DNA from: Massilia phyllostachyos
GTDB lineage: Bacteria > Pseudomonadota > Gammaproteobacteria > Burkholderiales > Burkholderiaceae_D
Assembly (NCBI RefSeq): GCF_021044825.1
Contig: NZ_JAJNOC010000009.1
Location: forward strand, 62,001 to 126,000
Direction: 5' to 3'
DNA length: 64,000 bases
Shown: piece after piece, positions 23,289 to 32,408 of the stretch
How the letters are laid out: each line of letters begins with the position of its first letter
Position numbering within the stretch: the first letter of the stretch is position 1
Translations under genes and position numbers: made by a program
The notes under the pieces: model-generated
Seen by the model: the letters and a program-made list of their open reading frames with translations, nothing else
What the model was told of the DNA's origin: nothing
The model's database searches: none

Positions 23289-25073
23289 ATGTTGAAGAAC
23301 TTGACGATGCGACAGGCTGCGCTGGCATTCACGCTGGCATTCGCCACCACCACGCCGCTGCTGGCCCAGGATGCCCGCCAGGCCGCCCCCGAAGCCGCCA
23401 CCGGCTACCAGGCGAAGCCGGGCTGGCCCGCGAAGAAATACATGGTGGCCGCGGCCAACCCGCTGGCGGTCGAGGCCGGCTACCAGATCCTGAAGCGGGG
23501 CGGCAGCGCGATCGACGCCGCCATCGCCACCCAGATGGTGCTGACCCTGGTCGAGCCGCAATCCTCGGGCATCGGCGGCGGCGCCTTCCTGGTCCACTAC
23601 GACGGCAAGCACACCCAGGCCTTCGACGGCCGCGAGACCGCCCCGGCCAAGGCCGACGAACACTTGTTCGAGCGTCCCGACGGCACGCCGCTGTCGCGTA
23701 CCGAAGGCATCGTCGGCGGCCGCTCGACCGGCGCGCCGGGCGTGCTGCGCATGCTCGAGCTGGCGCACAAGCAGCACGGCAAGCTGCCGTGGAAGGCGCT
23801 GTTCGCGCCGGCCATCAAGCTGTCGGAACAAGGCTTCGCCGTCAGCCCGCGCCTGAACGCGCTGCTCAGCGGCGACGTGCACCTGCGCAAGGACAAGGAA
23901 GCGGCCGCCTATTTCTACGGCAATGGCGGCAAGCCCTGGCCGGTCGGCCATATCCTCAAGAACGCGGCGCTGGCCAGGACCCTGCGCGAGATCGCCGACG
24001 GCGGCGCCGACGCGTTTTACAAGGGCCATATTGCGCGCGACATCGCGGCCAAGGTGCAGGGGCATCCGACCAATCCCGGCCTGCTGAGTGCATCGGACAT
24101 CGCCAACTACCGGCCGAAAGTCCGCACGCCCGTGTGCAGCGACTATCGCGCCTACACCGTGTGCGGCATGCCGCCGCCGTCCTCTGGCGGTATTGCGGTG
24201 GCGCAGATGCTGGGCATGTTCGAGACGATGGACATGCGCGCGCTGGCGCCGGCCGCCGGCGTGCCGGGCCCGGACGCGCTGCACGTGTTCACCGAAGTCG
24301 GCCGCCTGGCCTATGCCGACCGCAACCGCTACGCGGCCGACACCGACTTCGTTCCGCTGCCGGGCCGCGGCTTGCCGAGCCTGATCGACAAGGGCTACCT
24401 GGCGCAGCGCGCCAAGCTGGTCGGCCCGCGCTCGATGGGCGAAGCCAAGGCCGGCACGCCGCCGGGCATGCAGGTCGCGTGGGGCACCGACAATGCGATC
24501 GAAACGCCGTCGACCTCCCACATGTCGGTGGTCGACGGCTACGGCATGGGGCTGGCCATGACCACCACCATCGAAGACGCCTTCGGCTCGCGCCAGATGG
24601 TCGATGGCTTCATCCTGAACAACCAGCTGACCGACTTCTCGTTCTCCGCGCGCGATGCCGACGGGCCGGTGGCGAACCGGGTCGAGGCGAACAAGCGTCC
24701 GCGCAGCGCCATGTCGCCAACCATCGTGTTCGACCGCAAGACCGGCAAGCTGGTGCTGGCGATCGGCTCGCCCGGCGGCCCGACCATCATCAACTTCGTG
24801 ACCAAGGTGCTGGTCGGGACGCTCGACTGGGGCCTGAACGTGCAGGAAGCGATCTCGCTGCCGAATTTCGGCAGCCGCAACGGGCCGACCGAGCTGGAAG
24901 TGGGGCGTTTTCCGTCGACCACCATCGAGGCGCTGAATGCGCGCGGGCACAAGGTGCGGCTTGGGGAGCAGACCTCGGGGCTGCATGGGATCCAGCGGAT
25001 CGAGGTGCACGGCGTGCCGATCTGGTATGGCGGGGCGGATCCGCGCCGGGAAGGCATCGCAAAAGGCGACTAG
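23289..25073 (+). CDS. ggt: Gamma-glutamyltransferase
   Basis: A 594-residue periplasmic N-terminal-nucleophile hydrolase cleaving glutathione and other gamma-glutamyl compounds. A signal peptide ends near LLAQD. The large-subunit motif with substrate Arg is visible (AFDGRETAP), then the autoprocessing site with nucleophile Thr409 (PSTSHMSVVD), followed by the small subunit with MSPTIV and SPGGPTIIN. The start is ATG 23289 with AAGGA just upstream, immediately after a terminator hairpin. It is convergent with the next SDR gene, with only 5 bases between stops. Confidence 0.94.
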   Translation: MLKNLTMRQAALAFTLAFATTTPLLAQDARQAAPEAATGYQAKPGWPAKKYMVAAANPLAVEAGYQILKRGGSAIDAAIATQMVLTLVEPQSSGIGGGAFLVHYDGKHTQAFDGRETAPAKADEHLFERPDGTPLSRTEGIVGGRSTGAPGVLRMLELAHKQHGKLPWKALFAPAIKLSEQGFAVSPRLNALLSGDVHLRKDKEAAAYFYGNGGKPWPVGHILKNAALARTLREIADGGADAFYKGHIARDIAAKVQGHPTNPGLLSASDIANYRPKVRTPVCSDYRAYTVCGMPPPSSGGIAVAQMLGMFETMDMRALAPAAGVPGPDALHVFTEVGRLAYADRNRYAADTDFVPLPGRGLPSLIDKGYLAQRAKLVGPRSMGEAKAGTPPGMQVAWGTDNAIETPSTSHMSVVDGYGMGLAMTTTIEDAFGSRQMVDGFILNNQLTDFSFSARDADGPVANRVEANKRPRSAMSPTIVFDRKTGKLVLAIGSPGGPTIINFVTKVLVGTLDWGLNVQEAISLPNFGSRNGPTELEVGRFPSTTIEALNARGHKVRLGEQTSGLHGIQRIEVHGVPIWYGGADPRREGIAKGD

Positions 25074-25078
25074 CCGGC

Positions 25079-25819
25079 TCAGGCAAAGCCGCCATTGACC
25101 CGCAGCACCTGGGCATTGACCCAGGCGCCTTCGGGCCCGGCCAGGAAGGCGACGGCCGCGGCGATGTCGGACGGCGTCCCCAGGCGCTCCAGCGGCGCCG
25201 CACTTGCCAGTGAGGCGATCTGATCCGCACTTTTCCCTTCCAGGAACAGCTCGGTGCCGACCGGACCCGGTGCGACCGCATTACAGGTGATGCCCCTGCC
25301 GCGCAGCTCGTTCGCCATGACGCGGACCAGTACCTCGACCGCCGCCTTGGAAGCGATATAGGGTCCATAGCCGGGCGCCGGTTTGGCAATCACGCTGGAG
25401 GACAGGGCAATGATGCGCCCGCCCTCGCCGAGATGCTTGCCGGCCAGCGCCAGCACGTTGAAGGCGCCGCGGGCATTGGTGCGCATGATGGCATCGTAGT
25501 CCGCCAGGCCGGCGCCGGCAATCGGCACGGTCTTCATGATGCCGGCGTTGCTGACGACGACATCGATCCTGCCGAAGGCATCCAGGGTGGCGCGAAACAG
25601 CGCCTTGGCCCCGGTCTCGTCGGCGACGTCGGCGTGCACGGCAATGGCCTTGCGGCCGAGCCATTTGATCTCGCGCACGACCGCATCGGCGAGGTCTTCC
25701 CGGCCGTGGTAGTTGACGACGATGTCGCATCCTCGCGCTGCCAGGTGCAGGGCAATTTCACGGCCGATGCCGCGTGAACTGCCGGTGACGATGGCGGTCC
25801 TGCCGGTGGTGGGTCTCAT
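25079..25819 (-). CDS. SDR family oxidoreductase (FabG-like)
   Basis: A 246-residue classical SDR: TGSSRGIG, NAGIMKT, catalytic Ser (IALSSSVIAK), YIASK (Tyr-x-x-x-Lys) and the C-terminal VNGGFA, typical of 3-ketoacyl-ACP-reductase-like enzymes of unknown substrate. It is the last gene of a four-gene minus-strand group (SnoaL-like, quinone-oxidoreductase-like, two SDRs) divergent from a LysR regulator. Confidence 0.88.
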   Translation of the reverse strand: MRPTTGRTAIVTGSSRGIGREIALHLAARGCDIVVNYHGREDLADAVVREIKWLGRKAIAVHADVADETGAKALFRATLDAFGRIDVVVSNAGIMKTVPIAGAGLADYDAIMRTNARGAFNVLALAGKHLGEGGRIIALSSSVIAKPAPGYGPYIASKAAVEVLVRVMANELRGRGITCNAVAPGPVGTELFLEGKSADQIASLASAAPLERLGTPSDIAAAVAFLAGPEGAWVNAQVLRVNGGFA

Positions 25820-25861
25820 GGCGTTCCTTCCGTCAGTGTGATGGGCGTTCGATGAACGTCT

Positions 25862-26779
25862 TCAGCGCCGCATGGATGCCGGCAACAGGTCTTCCAGTCC
25901 CATGCGGGTGAGGAAGGCCGCCTGCTTCGCCTGGTGCAGGACGTCGAGTTCCTCGACGCCTTTCTGCTGCGCATCGACGGTGATCCGCGCCGGTCGCCGG
26001 CCGTGCGCGAGCGCGAGGACCTCGCGCACGGCGATCCCGACCGCTGCGACGTCGAGCGCGCCCCCGCAGGCGGCGTCGATGGCGTCGAGCCGCGCGGGCA
26101 ATCCGGCGGCGCGCCGGGGAAGGGCGCCATATTGCCTGAGCACGGCGCCGTCGGCGGGGCCTTGCGCGTGATTGAAGTGTTCGGTCCCTTGCGTGAAAGC
26201 GCCCGGCGCGACGATGATGCTGTCGATGCCGAACGGCCGCACCTCGAGGCCCATGACCTCGGCCAGGGCGTCGCCCGCCGCCTTGCTGGCCACGTAGGGA
26301 CCGAGAAAGGGTTCGTGGATGCGGCTGGTCGTGCTGCCGATGTAGACGAGGGTGCCGCCGCCCTGGCGCCGCATGGCCGGCAGGGCGGCGCGGTTGACCC
26401 GGAGCCATGACAGCGCATTGGTATCGATCACTTGCGCAACCTGACCCGGGGTAAAGGCTTCCGTCACGCCACTCATCAGCATGCCGGCGTTGTTCACGAC
26501 CACGTCGATGCGTCCCTGTTCCAGCAAAAGCTGGTCGAGCGCCGAACGGCAGGAGGTTTCGGAGAGGACGTCCAGTTCCAGCACGTGGAGCACGAGCCCC
26601 TCCTCGGCGGCGAGCGCAGCCAGTTGCACAGCGCGCTGCCGGTTGCGTCCGTCGATATCGCGCATGCCGGCGTAGACGGTGTCTCCCGCCTGCGCCAGTG
26701 TCGTGGCAACCGCGCGTCCGATGCCGGATCCGGCGCCGGTGACCAGGACAATGCGGGGTGGGTTCATGGTGTTGCTCAT
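25862..26779 (-). CDS. SDR family oxidoreductase with extended C-terminus
   Basis: A 305-residue SDR: cofactor motif VTGAGSGIGRA, NNAGMLMSG, and YVASK with a preceding catalytic Ser (IGSTTSRIH). The C-terminal part is about 50 residues longer than in its neighbour and ends in a helical segment. It starts at ATG 26779 behind GGAGG. Same operon as the genes on either side; substrate unknown. Confidence 0.87.
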   Translation of the reverse strand: MSNTMNPPRIVLVTGAGSGIGRAVATTLAQAGDTVYAGMRDIDGRNRQRAVQLAALAAEEGLVLHVLELDVLSETSCRSALDQLLLEQGRIDVVVNNAGMLMSGVTEAFTPGQVAQVIDTNALSWLRVNRAALPAMRRQGGGTLVYIGSTTSRIHEPFLGPYVASKAAGDALAEVMGLEVRPFGIDSIIVAPGAFTQGTEHFNHAQGPADGAVLRQYGALPRRAAGLPARLDAIDAACGGALDVAAVGIAVREVLALAHGRRPARITVDAQQKGVEELDVLHQAKQAAFLTRMGLEDLLPASMRR

Positions 26780-26790
26780 GATCGCCTCCC

Positions 26791-27711
26791 TTAGCGTGCG
26801 GTCCGGATCACGACCTTGCCGCACGCATGGCCGGAAGCGACCTTGTCGAGCGCCGTGGCGGCTTGCTCGAGCGGAAACAGCGAGTCGATGGGAATGGTGA
26901 GCTCACCTTTGTCGAACAGCTCGACAGCCTCGCGCAGTGCCGTCTCCGCCTGGGAAAAGAACACGAAGGCGCCGTGGCGGCCATCGCGTGAGGTGATGGC
27001 GAAGTCGACCAGGGTCGCCATCGTTCCGCCTTCGCGCAGCACGCTCCAGGAACGCGCCGCCGTGTCGCCGCCGATGGTGTCGAGCACGAGATCGAATGGC
27101 GGAAGGCGGGTGAAGTCGTCGTTGGCGTAATCGATCGCGTCGTCGGCGCCGAGTTCGCGCAGCAGGCCGAGGTTGCGGGAAGAGGCGGTCGCCGTCACGT
27201 GCGCGCCGGCGCGCTTGGCCAGCTGGATCGCGAAGCTGCCCACCCCGCCGGCGCCGGCATGCACCAGCACCCGTTGGCCGCGCTGCAGCCGGCCGGCGTC
27301 GAACAGGGCCTGGTGCGCAGTGCCGAAACCCGTCGGCAAGGCCGCTGCCTGTTCGAAGCTCATCGCGTCCGGGATGACCACCAGCGCCTCGGCCGGAGAC
27401 AGCAGATACCTGGCGAATGCCCCGCCATCGCCCGGATTGCGGCGGCCGGCCACGCGGTCGCCGGCCTTGACGCCGTGCGCCTGCGGGCCCGCCGCTTCTA
27501 CCACGCCCGCAAAGTCGGTGCCCGGGACGTAGGGGAGGCGGGCCGGGAACACCGTCTGCATATGGCCGCGGATCATCTTGATGTCCAGCGGATTGACCCC
27601 GGCTGCCTCGATGCGGACCAGTACTTCGTTCGCGACAGGAGAAAGGGAAGGAAGGGACGCGACCTGCACGGCCGCGTCCGCGCCGAATTGTCGAATCATT
27701 GCTGCTTGCAT
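26791..27711 (-). CDS. NADP-dependent quinone-oxidoreductase-like alcohol dehydrogenase
   Basis: A 306-residue medium-chain dehydrogenase/reductase without zinc ligands: a GroES-like N-terminal domain (GVNPLDIKMIRGHM, PYVPGTDFAGVV) and the nucleotide-binding motif VHAGAGGVGSFAIQLAK. It starts MQAAMIRQFG at ATG 27711; the longer frame is not supported. It probably reduces quinones or enones, using NADPH. It sits between the SnoaL-like gene and the SDR pair. Confidence 0.88.
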   Translation of the reverse strand: MQAAMIRQFGADAAVQVASLPSLSPVANEVLVRIEAAGVNPLDIKMIRGHMQTVFPARLPYVPGTDFAGVVEAAGPQAHGVKAGDRVAGRRNPGDGGAFARYLLSPAEALVVIPDAMSFEQAAALPTGFGTAHQALFDAGRLQRGQRVLVHAGAGGVGSFAIQLAKRAGAHVTATASSRNLGLLRELGADDAIDYANDDFTRLPPFDLVLDTIGGDTAARSWSVLREGGTMATLVDFAITSRDGRHGAFVFFSQAETALREAVELFDKGELTIPIDSLFPLEQAATALDKVASGHACGKVVIRTAR

Positions 27712-27730
27712 GGATGGCTCCTGGTGGATG

Positions 27731-28177
27731 TCAGATTGCTGGGAAGCGGCCGAGCTGAAGGAACAGGCCGTACCAGTCCTCCATGTGCCAGGTCGTGGTG
27801 ATGTGTTCGCCGTCGAGCGCGTGGAATTCATGGAGTCGGAAGCGCACCGCCTTGCCAGTCGGGGCGATGCCGAACAGCTCGCCTTCGTGGGTGCCGGTGA
27901 TCTCGCCGCGTACCGCGATCTTGCCCGGGACCTGGATCAGTTCGTGGACGACGATCTGCACGTCGGGAAACGCGCTGATGACGCTGCGGATGATGGGCTT
28001 CATGCCTTCGGGGCCCGGACCCTGTCCGGGCGCCGGGGGGATGTCTTCCCAGTCCGGCGTCACGGCATCGTCGATCAGGTCGGGATCTTGCCGGCTGAAG
28101 GCGTCGTACAGGCGCAGCACGGCGCGGCGCTCCCGGGCCAGGCGCTCTTCGTCCTGGTGTATTGCATTCTTGCTCAT
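27731..28177 (-). CDS. Ester cyclase / SnoaL-like protein
   Basis: A 148-residue NTF2-fold protein of the SnoaL-like polyketide cyclase family: an N-terminal helix (RRAVLRLYDAFSRQDPDLID), the acidic pocket DWEDIPPAP, and the C-terminal beta sheet FRLHEFHALDGEHITTTWH with a conserved His/Asp pair (HMEDWYGL). First gene of the LysR-divergent operon. In such contexts these proteins act on small cyclic or aromatic molecules, but the reaction here is not known. Confidence 0.82.
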   Translation of the reverse strand: MSKNAIHQDEERLARERRAVLRLYDAFSRQDPDLIDDAVTPDWEDIPPAPGQGPGPEGMKPIIRSVISAFPDVQIVVHELIQVPGKIAVRGEITGTHEGELFGIAPTGKAVRFRLHEFHALDGEHITTTWHMEDWYGLFLQLGRFPAI

Positions 28178-28238
28178 CTTGTAACCTTTCCTGGATGGCG
28201 CTCCATATCGGCGCCTGGAATGATTATGAAGACGAGGT

Positions 28239-28259
28239 GCTATCTATCCAACAAATAGC
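28239..28259. promoter_or_regulatory. LysR-type box (T-N11-A)
   Basis: GCTAT (28239-28243) and ATAGC (28255-28259) form an inverted repeat with an 11-base spacer, exactly the T-N11-A layout of LysR operators, 24 bases before the LysR start in the divergent promoter region. Confidence 0.65.
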
Positions 28260-28282
28260 AGTGATACGGTAATATACTAAAT

Positions 28283-29197
28283 ATGGATTTTCATGGTATC
28301 GATCTGAATCTGCTGGCGGCTTTCGACGCGCTCATGCAGGAACGCAACGTGACCCGTGCGGCCGCGCGCATGGATGTCAGCCAGCCGGCAATGAGCGCGG
28401 CCCTGGCGCGGCTGCGCGCCTTGTTCGGCGACCGGCTGTTTCAGCGCAGTGCCACCGGGCTGTTGCCGACGCCGCGCGCCTACGACATGGCGGAACCGGT
28501 GGCGCGCGCACTGCGCGAGTTCGAATCCGTGTTGGCGCAGCCGGAACGCTTCGACCCCGGCGCCGCGGTGCTGCGCTTCGCGATCGGCCTTTCCGACTAC
28601 CCGGCATTCATCGTTCTGCCTGCGCTGCTCGGCATGCTGGCGCGCGAGGCGCCGGGCGTGGGCGTGGACGTTCGCACCTTCTCCGGACGCGACGATGCCG
28701 TGGAGCTGCTCGATGCGGGCAAGATCGACCTCGCGATCGGCGTCGCGCCGACAGTGCAGGAAAGCCGCATCCTGAGCCGCCCGATCATGCACGACGTGTT
28801 CGTCACGCTGGTGCGCAGGGACGCGGCGCAGGCACGGCGCAAACTGGACCTGGATGCCTACCTGGCGATGAACCATATCCTGGTTTCTCCCGAGGGCAGT
28901 CGCTATGGCGTGGTCGACCAGGCGCTCGCCGACCATGGCTTGCAGCGGCGCGTCAAGGTGACGATGCCGCAGATGTTCGCCGTGCCTGCACTGCTGCGCG
29001 AAGCGGACCTGGCGGCGACGCTGTTGCGCCGTGTCGCCCTCCACTCGGCGCAGGCGGCTGAACTGGTGATGTTCCCGCCGCCGGTGCCCTTGCCGGAAGT
29101 GGTCTTTCACCAGATCTGGCACCGCCGTAACGATGAGAAGCTGTCGCAACGGTGGCTGCGCGACGCCGTCGATCGCGTGACGGCAGGTTTTCGGTAG
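28283..29197 (+). CDS. LysR-family transcriptional regulator
   Basis: A 304-residue LysR-type regulator with an N-terminal helix-turn-helix (LLAAFDALMQERNVTRAAAR, MSAALARLRALFGD) and an effector-binding domain (about 95-300), of the NodD/LeuO-like branch judging from the DLNLLAAFDAL start. It is divergent from the SnoaL-like/oxidoreductase/SDR operon, which it probably controls through the T-N11-A box between them. The last 91 bases overlap the 3' end of the antisense clpP pseudogene frame. Confidence 0.88.
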   Translation: MDFHGIDLNLLAAFDALMQERNVTRAAARMDVSQPAMSAALARLRALFGDRLFQRSATGLLPTPRAYDMAEPVARALREFESVLAQPERFDPGAAVLRFAIGLSDYPAFIVLPALLGMLAREAPGVGVDVRTFSGRDDAVELLDAGKIDLAIGVAPTVQESRILSRPIMHDVFVTLVRRDAAQARRKLDLDAYLAMNHILVSPEGSRYGVVDQALADHGLQRRVKVTMPQMFAVPALLREADLAATLLRRVALHSAQAAELVMFPPPVPLPEVVFHQIWHRRNDEKLSQRWLRDAVDRVTAGFR

Positions 29198-29810
29198 GAA
29201 GCTCGGCCCTGCTGGCGCTCGGTCAGCACGCGGTCGATCAGCCCGTATTCCACCGCCTGGCCCGTCGACATGTCATTGTCCCTGTCCGAATCCTTCTCGA
29301 CCTGCGCCAGCGTCCGCCCGGTGCGCTCGGCCATGATCGTATTCATCCAATGGCGGATAGAAGGCACTTCGCGCGCCTGGATCTCGATGTCGCTCGCCAC
29401 CCCCTGCGAGTCGCCATGCGGCTGATGAATCATGATCCGCGCATTCGGCAAGGCATGGCGTTTGCCGATCGCCCCGGCCGCCAGCAGGAACGTGCTCATG
29501 CTGGCCGCGAACCCGGTGCACAGCGTGGACACCTCCGGCCTGATGAATTGCATGGTGTCGTACACCGCCATGCCCGCGTACACCGAGCCGCCGGGCGAGT
29601 TGATGTAGAGCGCGATGTCCTTCTCCGGATTCTCCGATTCCAGGAACAGCAGCTGCGCCACGATCAGGTTGCGGATTGCTCCGTCAGTTCGCCGACCAGA
29701 AAGACCACCCCTTCCTTGAGCAGGCGCGAGTAGATGTCGAAGGCGCGCTCGCCGCGTCCGGTCTGTTCGATCACGGTGGGCGCCAGGCCCAGGGATGCAT
29801 CAGCTGTCAT
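29107..29810 (-). pseudogene. Frameshifted ClpP paralogue
   Basis: Homology to the ATP-dependent Clp protease proteolytic subunit runs in two frames. From ATG 29810 (AGGAC upstream) the first ~50 codons encode a ClpP N-terminus (PTVIEQTGRGERAFDIYSRL, VVFLVGELTEQS) and then hit TGA. About one base is missing near 29669-29685, after which the other frame continues with AQLLFLESENPEKDIALYIN, the catalytic Ser region (GFAASMSTFLLA), His (MIHQPHG) and Asp (DRDNDMSTGQ). Past the normal C-terminus it runs on for some 35 residues, antisense to the LysR gene. Probably a decayed second copy; the main clpP is expected beside clpX elsewhere. A sequencing error could also give this picture. Confidence 0.8.
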
Positions 29811-29872
29811 GTCCGTCCTTTCGGGGTAGAGTCGTATCGCGAACGCGATTCCTTGCCGGCTTGACGCGCGCC

Positions 29873-30259
29873 ACCGACCCGGACGACCCGCTGCGGGAAG
29901 CCTAGACAGCGGAAGCCATGACCCGGCTGCTGGCCCGACTGTCGTAGTCCGAGCGCCTGGCGCTGGTGCTGTACGAGGCGTTTGCCTGCAGTCACGCGGA
30001 CATCGCCGCGGTGCTCGGGACCCGGGCGGCGAACGCGCGCCAGCGGCTGCGCGACAATATGGACAAGATACCAGAGGAAAAGCTGTGCCGCGCGCTGGTG
30101 CGCCGCTTCCAGGCGGCGATCAATGGCATGGACGTGGCGGCCGTAACGACGCTGCTGCTCGATGAGCAGCCGATGAGCGTGGGTTCGACGCCGCAGGTGC
30201 GCGCCGCCCGCGGTCCCTGCGCGAACGATGCGGTGTACCGCGTGGCGGCGTTCGCCTAG
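29873..30259 (+). pseudogene. Remnant of an ECF sigma factor (SigJ-like)
   Basis: One frame encodes a recognisable sigma-70 region 4 (SERLALVLYEAFACSHADIA, AAVLGTRAANARQRL) followed by the start of a SnoaL-like tail (VRRFQAAINGMDVAAVTTLL), as in SigJ-type ECF factors. The frame has two in-frame TAG stops (29903-29905 and 29945-29947), and region 2 is absent. The surviving 98-codon piece from 29966 is unlikely to work. It adjoins the clpP pseudogene, so this is a decayed patch of about 1.1 kb. Confidence 0.7.
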
Positions 30260-30483
30260 GCCTTGCGCTGGAAAAGGTCGCCGTCCGGATCGAGGTCCGG
30301 ATGCTCGCGCACGATGGGGTGCTGCAGGTTGGCCCAGAGATGCTGGATCACGACGGCCAGCGCGTGCAGGTGCGTGCTGCGCTCGGCCTCGGGCAGGGTG
30401 CGGAGGATGTCGTCCGCTTCGTTGATGACCCCACCCAGGCGTTCGTACACCGCCATCAGCTCCCGCGCAGTCTCATGATCCAT
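30256..30483 (-). CDS. Small helical hypothetical protein
   Basis: A 75-residue acidic, mostly helical protein (ARELMAVYERLGGVINEADD), no signal peptide, family not recognised. ATG 30483 is preceded by GAGGAGA with good spacing and lies 13 bases after the stop of the CocE/NonD hydrolase, so it is likely cotranscribed with it. A neighbouring shadow frame on the other strand is ignored. Confidence 0.6.
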   Translation of the reverse strand: MDHETARELMAVYERLGGVINEADDILRTLPEAERSTHLHALAVVIQHLWANLQHPIVREHPDLDPDGDLFQRKA

Positions 30484-30496
30484 GCTGGTCTCCTCG

Positions 30497-32389
30497 TCAC
30501 CGTGAAGGCGAGGATACCACCGGGATCGACACGTGCGAGGGATGGCTTGCCGACCGGTAGACCCGGTGCGTCGCCGGCCGGAAGTCGCTGTCCTTCGCCG
30601 TGAAGATGTTGGGCACGAAGGTCTGCGGATTGCGGTCGATCAGCGGGAACCAGCTGCTCTGCACCTGCACCATCACGCGGTGGCCCTTGCGGAAGGTGTA
30701 GTTCTGCGTGTGCAGGCTGAAGGCATAGGGCAGCACGGCGCCGGACTGGATCGCCACGGGCTTGTCGAAACCCTGCCGGTAGCGTCCGCGGAACACTTCG
30801 CTGGAGACCATCAGCTGGAAACCCGACATCGGCCAGTTGCCGGGCATGTGCTCGGGATGGACGTCGATCAGCTTGACGACCCAGTCGGCGTCGCTGCCGG
30901 TGGTGGAGGCGAACAGGTTCGCCGTGACGCTGCCGGCGATGGTCAGGTCGTTCGCCAGCGGCGCGCTTTCCCAGGTCAGCACGTCCGGCCGCCCATCCAC
31001 GAAACGCTGGTCCTCGACCAGCCAGGTCGACCAGGCCGAGCCGCCGGGGAAGTAGGTGGCCTGGATCGGACGGTGGCGATACGGCACCGGATGCGCCGGA
31101 TCGGCGACGAAGCTGTCGAACGCTTCGGCGTCGTTGTTCGGCGCGGAGAACGACAGCGAACGGTCCGCGCCGAAGTACAGCTTGCGCTGCTCGACGCCGG
31201 CCTTCGGCGGCCAGGTGTCCCAGCGCCGCCACTGGTTGCTGCCGGCCTCGAAGGTCAGCGCCTCCGGCAGGTCGAGCTTGCCCTGTCCCTTCAGGTGGTA
31301 GGCGAACCAGGGGATCTCGATCCGCTCGCGGTAGTACTTCGCGGTCGCGCTGTCGAAGCCGATCGCGCCCAGCGAATCGCCCGGCCCGACGCGCGCGCCG
31401 CCGTGCTTCCACGGTCCCACGACAAGAAAGTTCAGGCCGCGCTTGTCGCGTTTTTCCAGGGTCTCGTAGATCTTCATCGGACCATAGAAATCTTCCTGGT
31501 CCCACCATCCGGCCACGTTCAGGGTCGGCACTTTCAGTTCCGGTGTATCCAGGGCGAAGGAACGCCGCTTCCAGAAGGCGTCGTAGTCGGGGTGCGCCGT
31601 GAAATCGTTCCAGGTCGTGATGCGGTTCCTGAAGATGTCGCGGTTGACGTTGGCGAGCGAGCCGAGGCCCAGGTACCAGGTGTAGGTGTCGTAGCGGTCG
31701 AAGGCGAACTGGCTGTTGCCCTTGCCGTCTTCCATCATGTAGGCGTACTCGAAGCCGTAGCTCAGGCGGAAGGCGCCATTGTGATAGAAGTCGTCGCCCA
31801 GCCACATGTCGGCGGGGGAGGCCATCGGCGCGATCGCCTTCAAGGCGGGGTGCGGTTCGAGCGAGGCCATGACCGAGGTCCAGCCCAGGTAGGAGTTGCC
31901 CAGCATGCCGACCTTGCCGTTGTTGGCGGGGACGTTCTTGAGCATCCATTCGATGCTGTCGTAGGCGTCGGTGCCCTCGTCGAGGCCCTTGCTGTCACCC
32001 GCCTTGCGCGCCGGGCGCAGCATGACGAAGTCGCCTTCGGAGCCGAATTTGCCGCGGATGTCCTGGAAGGCGAAGATGTAGCCGTCGTCAAACAGCTCCT
32101 TGTAGCGGCTCTCGATCGCCTGGGCAGAGTCGTCGATGCCGTAGGGGGTGCGCAGGAACAGGATCGGCAGCGCCGTCCTTGCTCCGGCGGGCACGAAGAT
32201 CCTGGTGTGCAGCCTGGCGCCGTCACGCATGGGGATCATGACGTCGCTGACTGTCCATGGGGCGGGCCGGGTCCTGGCTGCGTCATCGGCCTGGTCTTGC
32301 GCAATGGCGCATGGGGACAGCGTACCCAGTGTCGTGCCAAGGAAGAGGGTAAGGAAGATGGACGGCGCAAGGCGGGCGAAGGCATGCAT
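30497..32389 (-). CDS. Secreted CocE/NonD family hydrolase (S15 peptidase-like)
   Basis: A 630-residue exported hydrolase. The start is ATG 32389 (MHAFARLAP) with AGGAG upstream; a signal peptide is cleaved near AIAQD. The alpha/beta-hydrolase domain has nucleophile Ser in MLGNSYLGW, the acid probably in GWWDQEDFYG, and His in GPWKHGG; the C-terminal jelly-roll (about 400-630) is typical of CocE/X-Pro dipeptidyl-peptidase (S15/NonD) enzymes. It is probably an acylase or ester/peptide hydrolase in the periplasm; substrate unknown. The promoter region carries two palindromes (see 32409-32450). Confidence 0.9.
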   Translation of the reverse strand: MHAFARLAPSIFLTLFLGTTLGTLSPCAIAQDQADDAARTRPAPWTVSDVMIPMRDGARLHTRIFVPAGARTALPILFLRTPYGIDDSAQAIESRYKELFDDGYIFAFQDIRGKFGSEGDFVMLRPARKAGDSKGLDEGTDAYDSIEWMLKNVPANNGKVGMLGNSYLGWTSVMASLEPHPALKAIAPMASPADMWLGDDFYHNGAFRLSYGFEYAYMMEDGKGNSQFAFDRYDTYTWYLGLGSLANVNRDIFRNRITTWNDFTAHPDYDAFWKRRSFALDTPELKVPTLNVAGWWDQEDFYGPMKIYETLEKRDKRGLNFLVVGPWKHGGARVGPGDSLGAIGFDSATAKYYRERIEIPWFAYHLKGQGKLDLPEALTFEAGSNQWRRWDTWPPKAGVEQRKLYFGADRSLSFSAPNNDAEAFDSFVADPAHPVPYRHRPIQATYFPGGSAWSTWLVEDQRFVDGRPDVLTWESAPLANDLTIAGSVTANLFASTTGSDADWVVKLIDVHPEHMPGNWPMSGFQLMVSSEVFRGRYRQGFDKPVAIQSGAVLPYAFSLHTQNYTFRKGHRVMVQVQSSWFPLIDRNPQTFVPNIFTAKDSDFRPATHRVYRSASHPSHVSIPVVSSPSR

Positions 32390-32408
32390 GGGACGGCTCT
32401 CCTGTGAC

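Noticed and set aside
25816..26418. 200-codon minus-strand frame overlapping the second SDR gene
   Set aside because: Out-of-frame shadow of the SDR at 25862-26779, which has all SDR motifs.
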